From Blasia pusilla (taxonomy: Eukaryota > Marchantiophyta > Marchantiopsida > Blasiales), in NCBI GenBank assembly GCA_050084515.1, contig CM114272.1, forward strand, positions 46,376,001-46,440,000: DNA of 64,000 nucleotides, in the 5' to 3' direction. Positions 57,866-64,000 of the stretch are shown here, in pieces. A program made the position numbers and the translations under genes. The first letter of the stretch is position 1, and each line of letters begins with the position of its first letter. Below the pieces are notes generated by a model, which worked only from the letters and a program-made list of their open reading frames with translations, searched no databases and had not been told where the DNA came from.

Positions 57866-59878
57866 ATGGTGCACACGAGATTTTGCGAGACCATTTCAAA
57901 AATGGATCACCAACTAGCATAGGCGGAAGCGTAGAGAGTTGCACTAGAGCTCATCCTCAAGGAGCGCGAGGATGAGCTAGCAAAACTCCGCCGGACCATG
58001 CTAGACAGAGGAAGTGAGGCCGCTGCTGTTCCTAGAGCGGAGGCAGTGGGTGCTGATCCAATGAATCCTATGGTAGCGGATCAGCGAGAGTCTTCAGCTC
58101 GCACTCTCTACTTGGCAAAAAAATCCGCCGAATCATTACCGCATGAAGAGAGACGAAAGTTGAGATGGCCGAACCCTGGAGAACGGCCTGTGTACAATGG
58201 TGAGCGGGAGTTGGCGATGTTGTCGTATCTGCAAGATTTTGATCAAGTTGGATGGTTCACCTATGCTTGCTTGCGGTTGGGAGAGATTGCGAGACACAGG
58301 TCAATGGCAGTTCAGAGAGGACATGAAGCAACGAACAAAGCACGCATTAGAACATGGGAAGAGCTACAGCAATTGATTCGAGCATGCTTGGTGCCCGCCA
58401 ATGACTATATGTTGTGACGCAAAGCGTTAGAGTCTTTGCGACAAACCGGCAACATCCGTGAGTATATTTTTGAGTTTGGACATCTGGCGACTTTGGCCGG
58501 GATGACAAATGTTGAGGAGCGGAAAAACTGTTTCATCGCCGGGTGGCAGCATTTCTACGCCATGAAGGTGGAGGAATGGGGAGATGAGCTGTCGTTAGAG
58601 GCGGTTTTCAAGAAGCTAGAGACTGTTGAGTTTGCATGACACAACACACAATTCTAGGACCAGCAAGACGTGTTGAACGAGCACCGAGATCTTATTGAAA
58701 ATAGCGGCCGGCGCAAGGGGGTCGCGGGTTCCCAAGTTGCATCAAATCTGGACCAACTATCCAACTTAGCATAGCAGTGCACGGAGGTAGTGCCCAGTCG
58801 TCGTGGGGAACCAGACCTGGCGGATCCTTAGTGGGGCCCGCTGTGCAGAGTGCCGCCCCAAGGTTTGGCGGTAACATGATGGCGAGGACCAAGTCTGGCT
58901 CACCTAAACTTGGGAAAAGACCCAACCAAGGAGGGGGACCCCTGCTAATGGATCTTCTTGTCATGTCTGAGGCTTGCCATTGTTTTTGGTGTGGGCAGTT
59001 GGAACATTTTGCCAAAGTGTCTCCGTGCCACCATGTTCTTTGCAGACCCGGAACCGTCAGGTAGACTTGAACCGGGAATGGCAAGTGAGGGTACCAGACT
59101 AGCCGCGAGTACAGCGGACCCAAGTAGAGGTAAGCTTGAAGTCCCTAAAACCGTGAATCACTATTTTCCGTGGGTGCGTGTTTCCATTAAGGGTGAGGCC
59201 ATGTATTTCTTGTTAGATATTGGCGCCAATGTGAACATTCTGGATCGATCAACTAGCGCTAAATTGGGACTTAGTGTCTCCAAGATTATCTAGCCCATGA
59301 CGGTTCAATTCGCCCAAGGATTGACCCAAGTAGATTGCAAGTGTATGTTTGTTCCATTGAAAATAAAAAACACGAAACGCAAACATGAGTTTTTACTCGT
59401 GGACTTGCATGAATTTTTCCTTGGAATTTTTTTGTGGAATTGGTTGCGCACGTTTAAAGTCGTAGTGAATGTGCATGAGGGTTACCTAGCCCTGTTTGAC
59501 AAGTTTGGACAATGGGAACATGTCCCCTTGCTACATGCACCCAAACCTATGAGGGATTCTCAATTGTTGGCGCTTTGACTTAGCAAAGTGCGTGTGGCGC
59601 ATCAAATCTGTTTAGCGAGACAATTTGACAAACTGCTCAAAATCGCGTATGAGGCGTGGGCACTTCTGCTATCACATTCATCCATGAAACCTAAAACCTT
59701 GCGTTTGAAATCTGAAGACGCGCAAATGAAAAACCTCTTAGGCAAGTGCTCAGACATAATGCCGAATGCGCTCCTCCCTGATATACCACCCCGACGTGCA
59801 CTCGATCATAAGATCAACATACAACCAAGCGCGGACATCCCTAGTATGGGGCGTGGTCGGCGTTTGACATGCACATAG
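57866..59878 (+). pseudogene. Ty3-C gag and protease
   Basis: After the reverse LTR the gag frame resumes. 57998-58417 and 58436-58639 carry a capsid-like region (LRWPNPGERPVYNGERELAM, TWEELQQLIRACLVP, SLRQTGNIREYIFEF, CFIAGWQHFYAMKVEEW). A knuckle CFWCGQLEHFAKVSPC lies near 58975. Protease at 59150-59290 reads YFLLDIGANVNILD (DIG for the usual DTG or DSG). The frame runs with shifts to PPRRALDHKINIQPSADIPS at 59790-59850, the start of RT, and then ends. One stop (ML-TGA-RKALESL, 58415) again fits CGA to TGA. Confidence 0.75.
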
Positions 59879-59880
59879 AT

Positions 59881-60345
59881 GGAAGAGTTGAAGACTAAAA
59901 CCTACATAAATCAAATGGCGAACCACAATCCAATGCAACCAATGGGATACTTGGGATAAAACCTCCATCTCTAATATTCTTCCTTGTGATGATATCAACA
60001 TCTGTGCAATGATACATAAATCCAAAAATTACATTAATACAAAAACTTCCCACAAACAAATTTCCAATAAGAAAATATTTGTAGGTTAAAAGGATTACCT
60101 ATCCAGAAAACCAAGACATAACATCTGCATTTATGTCGTCAACATCTCTATTTCTTGTAGTCTAAATAGTTGTTTCTTTCAATAAACCAAAATCATGGAA
60201 TTTGCTAGAAGAATTTCCATAGATCAAATCAAGTGGATTATGGATTAAGTGCGCTCTATCAGTATCGATTAATAAACTATACATGATAGGGGGAACTAGT
60301 TTAGAATTTGTAATGCTTAGAATAATTAAATTTTATGTATTGATA
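59881..60345. other. AT-rich non-coding segment
   Basis: It begins where Ty3-C loses similarity to RT. No gene and no clear terminal repeats are seen. It may be the deletion junction between Ty3-C and the next transposon copy. Confidence 0.35.
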
Positions 60346-60349
60346 GAGT

Positions 60350-61075
60350 GTCTTTCTGCAACCCTCAGGACGAAGTTCATGACCTTCTTCCATCCCATCT
60401 CGTGTCACACTACAACCCGTCAGAGTCCGATGGGTTGTACCATGACATTCTCCTTGCCCATCTAGTGTTTTTTTGCAACCCGACAGAGTCCAATGTGAGA
60501 AAACAAAAAGTGAGGAAATCACTGAAATCTTTACAAAACTTAGAGATACAAAGTGGCCTAGTCCAACCGTGCGCTCACGGAAGAGCTTTGATGGAACCTG
60601 AACATGGAGATAACTCGACATACGAGAATGCGCTACCGTTGCGGCTTCCGACTATTTGACTTCTCGGGAAAACTAGGGTTTTTACCTATTTTTCTTTGTT
60701 TCTATTAATAGAAAAAATTTGCCAGGGGCTGCGCTCCCGGACCCCCGCGTCGTCTTGGCATACGACGGTCTGTGCCCTTGGACCCCCGCGAAGCATCAGG
60801 GTGCCCCGTACCCTGATGCAATATAGGGTTAGATAAACCTAGTAACGCTACTCCTAAAACCATCTACGTCATATTACTATGACTTCTTCGACGTCTAAGT
60901 CAGAACCATCAATCTAGGATTCTCCTCATACACGGGGGCCGATCAGATTAATGGTGCTTAGAGAAGTGGATGTTGAGAATCCAACATCCAATAGGTTGCA
61001 CTAGGACAAACTTCATGAACTTCTCCCAACCCATTTCCCAATACACTGCAATCCGACCGAACCTTACAGGTTGCA
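60350..61075. repeat. Decayed palindrome cluster in second Mutator-like copy
   Basis: One good unit at 60411-60438 (CAACCCGTCAGAGTCC then GATGGGTTG) and partial ones at 60357, 60474 and 61031-61076. The phrase AAGTTCATGA-CTTCT-CCA-CCCAT occurs twice (60374, 61007), so the units were duplicated with their flanks. A different GC-rich block with its own hairpin lies at 60715-60830. Confidence 0.55.
60793..60819. repeat. Hairpin in a GC-rich block
   Basis: GCATCAGGGT and ACCCTGATGC are perfectly complementary with a 7-base loop (GCCCCGT). The surrounding GGGGCTGCGCTCCCGGACCC block looks like part of an inserted short repeat. Confidence 0.7.
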
Positions 61076-61424
61076 CTTTGGGGACTCGAAGGCTTGCCAT
61101 AGGCCATTTCACTATATCAAATGATAAGCTCCAACCAAATTTCATCGCCAGCTGCATTGTGGCTATGGTTCAACCTAGCTACCAACCCCCTGTTAGAGAT
61201 CTTTTGTTAGAATATAAACAGATACTATTCACTGTAAATTCAAAATTCTCATTCTTATTCGCGTCCATTCTAAATGCATCATATCTTCTGTCAGATCCAA
61301 ATGGAAAATTTTGTGAAGCTCACATATGGCAGTCATCTAGCGGCCCTTCCTCAATCAGAGATAATTCGAGCCTAACTTGGTGACTCTCATGTACTTGTTC
61401 AATAACTTTCCTCTCACTTTGTAT

Positions 61425-62805
61425 AATGTACAACTCTAGGAAAAGGTACTCTCTTCATCGCAAAGTATTAAGTTTGTTCCCAAGAGATCACTATTTCGTG
61501 ACAAAAGAGAGGTTTTATAAGAAATACAAAGAATAACTCCTTCTTCACTAAGTAAGCCAAGAGCTTCAACAATCGTGTCTTCAATAGTACAAAAGATTAA
61601 GATGGGTTTCTTCCCTCCAAAAAAAAATCTTCTCAAGTGTAGCGAAAGAGTCGTGCAAATCTTGGATACCAAAGTTCAAACAAGGACCTCAAAGTGACAT
61701 CAAGAAGATTGCGACTCACCCTACTTTCAAAACTCAATCTGTCACGATAGGTTATTCACTATCTAACAACTTTCATACGCTTTTCTTGACTATCCTCTTG
61801 ATATCTGAAATCAAAGACTCAACTCTCATCCCTACAACAGCCCAATAAGAGTGACACTCAAATCCGCACATCAGAAAGAATTAGCAACGATACTTCTACT
61901 GCATCAAAGAGTGGAGGAAACTATAAAGTATTACAAGCTTCAAAGTGTACAAGACTCTTTGACTCGGATCATCCCTAAAGAAACTCCTTCTCACATGATC
62001 AACAAGAGTGTTAGAAACTCAAGACACAAGGGAATCATCCCTCGCTCTTTTGCTTTACTCTTTAAATAGTCTCTTTACAATTTGTGGCTGACCTTTCTAC
62101 TTCCTTCTAGATTTCTAATTGTTAATCCCACAGTTCAGATCTTCCAACCCTTCATTTCCCTTAAGTGTATTGAGGTCTCTTCCGCTTCCATCTGAACCGT
62201 GGCGCCCTTCCATTTCTAGCTTCCGAAATCGTTGCGACGATCCACTATCTACAATCTTTGCTGGGCCCGAAGCATTCCTCTCCTATCTTCGCGAAGACTC
62301 TCTTCCCTAACTTCACGAAGACTATATTACTCTTGCTGCCACCATGAAGAAGTTCTCCTCGTGACCTTCCTTTCATCCGTTTTCTTCAAAAACATTATTC
62401 CTCTTCTTATTCCTACTCTTCTTACCTATTTCCACTTTGTGAAGACTCTCGTTGATTCCTTCTTCTTCTTTCTTCTACTTCTTTGCTTTCATAGTCTTCA
62501 CACTTTGATCTTCGTTCTTTGTTCACAATCTTTGCACAAAGACTCCCTTTGAACTTCTACTGCAAAGAAGAAGTCCTTTACATGTCTTCATTTAACAATC
62601 TTTACCATCTTCCCGTATTGAGGTCTTCGCTACCCAACACACCCACCTTGTACTCTTACTTCTTTCCTGTCCCTTCAGTGGAGTTCTCCCCATTCCACAC
62701 TTCCATGACTCAACATGCTTCAACACAATTTTTGCAAAGCATTCGGCTTTACGTCCAGTCTTAAGCCTTGAGTCTTCAATTCGTGAAGAATTCTCTACAA
62801 TTTTG
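61425..62805 (-). repeat. Diverged reverse LTR related to the Ty3-A family
   Basis: Stretches such as CCGCACATCAGAA, TACT-CATCAA, AAGCTTCAAAGTGT-ACAAG-CTC and TCGGA-CAT-CCTA follow the same order as in the reverse LTR at 49720-49830. Motifs CTTCGCGAAGAC and CAAAGAAGAAGTCCTT recall its GAAGC block. It splits the N-terminal transposase region. Ends are approximate and no exact target duplication was found. Confidence 0.45.
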
Positions 62806-62809
62806 TATA

Positions 62810-63489
62810 AAATTGATCTACCTATCAAATTTTCAAAAAATATGGGTACTACGACCACACTCCAATTTATGGTCCAAATTGGAATAATCTTCGTTTTGGA
62901 GGATTTCAAGGTTGATGGAACGGATGATGTCATAGGTGAAATAGTCCAGCCAGAGATTGGAGCCTCCAATGTGTGGAATCTCTTACCTTATTCAAATGGA
63001 TATTTCAGAGTTTATGGCCTATCTCTAAAACCCACTCTAACTCATTTCGACGGTCTGAAACCTTCAAGTGCTCCGAACTCCACGTTTGGCACCGCTGCTT
63101 TTGCCGATCCAGTACCAACTCCAAACTCACAAGTTTATGATAATGTGGTTCAAGTTGAAGAAATTCCAAATGTCGTCGATCTCATAGGATCTGTTGGAAA
63201 CATATCATACCCAACATCTTCTTACTTATTTGTGTTTTGAGTTTCGGGGAATTCTTTGCTTTGGTCTCTACCCTTTAAAATATTCAAGCGCATTCTTGTG
63301 GATGAGCTGTCGGCCACATATGATAGAAACTGCATTTTTGAGTTGCCTCCACTTGCCGCTCCTATTGAAAAGAAAGATGGAGGACGCTTGAAAGGTATCA
63401 TCTAAGAATACAATGACAATGAATTCCCCCCAAAAAATGCAAAAAACTCCTTATGCGGTCTGTGCGACCATATTGTCGGATGGCCATTG
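62810..63489 (+). pseudogene. Transposase N-terminal region, second Mutator-like copy
   Basis: An open frame of about 130 codons (to TGA at 63238) has GEIVQPEIGASNVWNLLP and YFRVYGLSLKP, then EEIPNVVDLIGSVG. These match the complete element at 23290-23570. Beyond the stop the frame goes on with SLPFKIFKRILVDELSATYD and NCIFELPPL until the copia LTR. It allows a consensus for the N-terminal part, which has no domain I recognise. Confidence 0.6.
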
Positions 63490-63796
63490 TGGAAAACTAC
63501 TAAACAAGCATAACTGGTGGAAAACGACTCTCACACACACACACCACCATGGAGAACAAAATTTGCAATGAGAGAATGAGTGGAGGCTGGTCCTCTTCTC
63601 AATTATATAGGGTATGTACAAGCAGCCCTAACCCTATCCTTAACCATAATCTCGAGTTAGCCTAACTGTGATTAACTAACCATAGTTAAGATAATCGTGC
63701 TTAACAGACCAACCAAGATTAAGCTTCTCTACTTCATGTGAGTGCAAAATATAGCAGTTCAGATGTCTTATGAGCTTGATTGTAACTCAATCTTCA
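63490..63796 (-). repeat. 3' LTR of a Ty1/copia element
   Basis: On the minus strand it starts TGAAGATTGAG at 63796 and ends TTTTCCA at 63490. It interrupts the Mutator-like copy. A TATA-like ATTATATAGG lies at about 63602-63611. Confidence 0.7.
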
Positions 63797-64000
63797 ATAC
63801 TCCCCCTCAAACTCATATCGATATCTCTAACGCTTAAATCATTTCTAAACATCTCAAACTTATCTCTAGACAATGTCTTTGTAAAGATGTCAACAATTTG
63901 CTAATCTCTTCCTATATACACAAGATCAATTTCTCCTGCAAGCACTTTCTCTCTGATAAAATGATAGTGCACCTCAACATGCTTTGTACGAGCATGAAAC
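63797..64000 (-). pseudogene. Ty1/copia RNase H end (runs off the window)
   Basis: On the minus strand: FHARTKHVEVHYHFIREKVL, then GEIDLVYIGRD, stop, QIVDIFTKTLSRDKFEMF, the conserved C-terminus of copia polyproteins. It is followed by the purine tract TTTGAGGGGGAGTAT next to the LTR. One TAG replaces what is usually Gln or Glu. The rest of the element lies beyond 64000. Confidence 0.85.

Larger units (their letters stand above)
47700..59880 (+). mobile_element. Ty3-C: 3'-truncated LTR retrotransposon hosting nested insertions
   Basis: A 5' LTR ends at 49240 (start not fixed; 47700 is a rough guess). An initiator-tRNA primer site follows, then a gag ATG near 49268 whose frame (MFDRW) is interrupted after about 17 bases by a reverse LTR (49285-57865). 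The duplicated ATGGT leads back into the same frame at 57866-57870. The element continues with gag and protease to the start of RT near 59880 and then stops. No 3' LTR is in the window. Confidence 0.7.
60350..63489 (+). mobile_element. Second Mutator-like copy (central region and transposase N-terminus)
   Basis: It contains decayed palindromes (60350-61075) and then sequence matching 22990-23950 of the complete element: the TTCTCATTC run, GTGAAGCTCAC-TATGGCAGTCATCT, GGCGGCCCTTCCTCAATCAG, and the GETVQP-type coding block. The order, palindromes then transposase, is the same. It is interrupted by a diverged LTR and ends where a copia LTR begins at 63490. No methylase gene is seen to the left, so the copy is truncated. 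Confidence 0.65.

Overview
The window comes from a land-plant nuclear genome and is mostly nested transposable elements. The only clearly intact single-copy gene is a four-exon photosystem I antenna gene of the LHCA1 type (44968-46202, minus strand). Its short GT-AG introns, the plant retrotransposon families and the plant-type primer sites (tRNA-Asp-like and initiator tRNA-Met) fit a plant. The abundance of one non-LTR reverse transcriptase family hints at a seed-free lineage (moss, liverwort, lycophyte or fern), but I cannot fix the species.

Layout. 1-7974: one half of a large DNA transposon carrying a split gene for a protein of about 1,214 residues with a ParB-like domain and an amino-methyltransferase-like DNA methylase domain. 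The other half lies left of the window. 7975-9246: gag remnant of a retroelement (minus). 9250-12050: repeat-rich sequence, probably retroelement termini. 12062-12628: N-terminal fragment of a non-LTR element. 13075-36470: a Ty3 retrotransposon (Ty3-A) with two 1,226-bp LTRs and a perfect 5-bp target duplication (ATCAC). A 12.4-kb Mutator-like transposon (15063-27489) sits in its 5' region, flanked by an 11-bp duplication. That transposon holds two divergent genes: on the minus strand a second copy of the ParB/methylase gene, and on the plus strand a SWIM-type transposase gene. After it come gag, pol and an extra ORF of Ty3-A.

36476-41535: fragments of a non-LTR element (RT and restriction-like endonuclease, minus) and a solo LTR of the Ty3-A family. 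41541-47700: the host island with LHCA1. About 47.7-59.9 kb: a third-order nest. A 3'-truncated Ty3 element (Ty3-C) contains a reverse-oriented solo LTR of the Ty3-A family (target duplication ATGGT), and that LTR is split by a 7.3-kb chromodomain retrotransposon (Ty3-B, target duplication TTCTA). 60.3-63.5 kb: a second, N-terminal copy of the Mutator-like transposase, interrupted by a diverged LTR and cut by a minus-strand Ty1/copia element that runs off the right edge.

The most unusual content is the Mutator-like element. It pairs a transposase with a ParB-like/DNA-methylase protein. Its promoter, introns and 3' regions are packed with a short near-perfect palindrome (GCAACCCGTCGG...CCGACGGGTTGC), seen dozens of times and only inside this element family. 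ParB proteins classically bind arrays of palindromes, so the palindromes may be the binding or modification sites of the encoded protein; that link is inference. Most in-frame stops in these elements read as C-to-T or G-to-A changes, as expected from decay of methylated cytosines.
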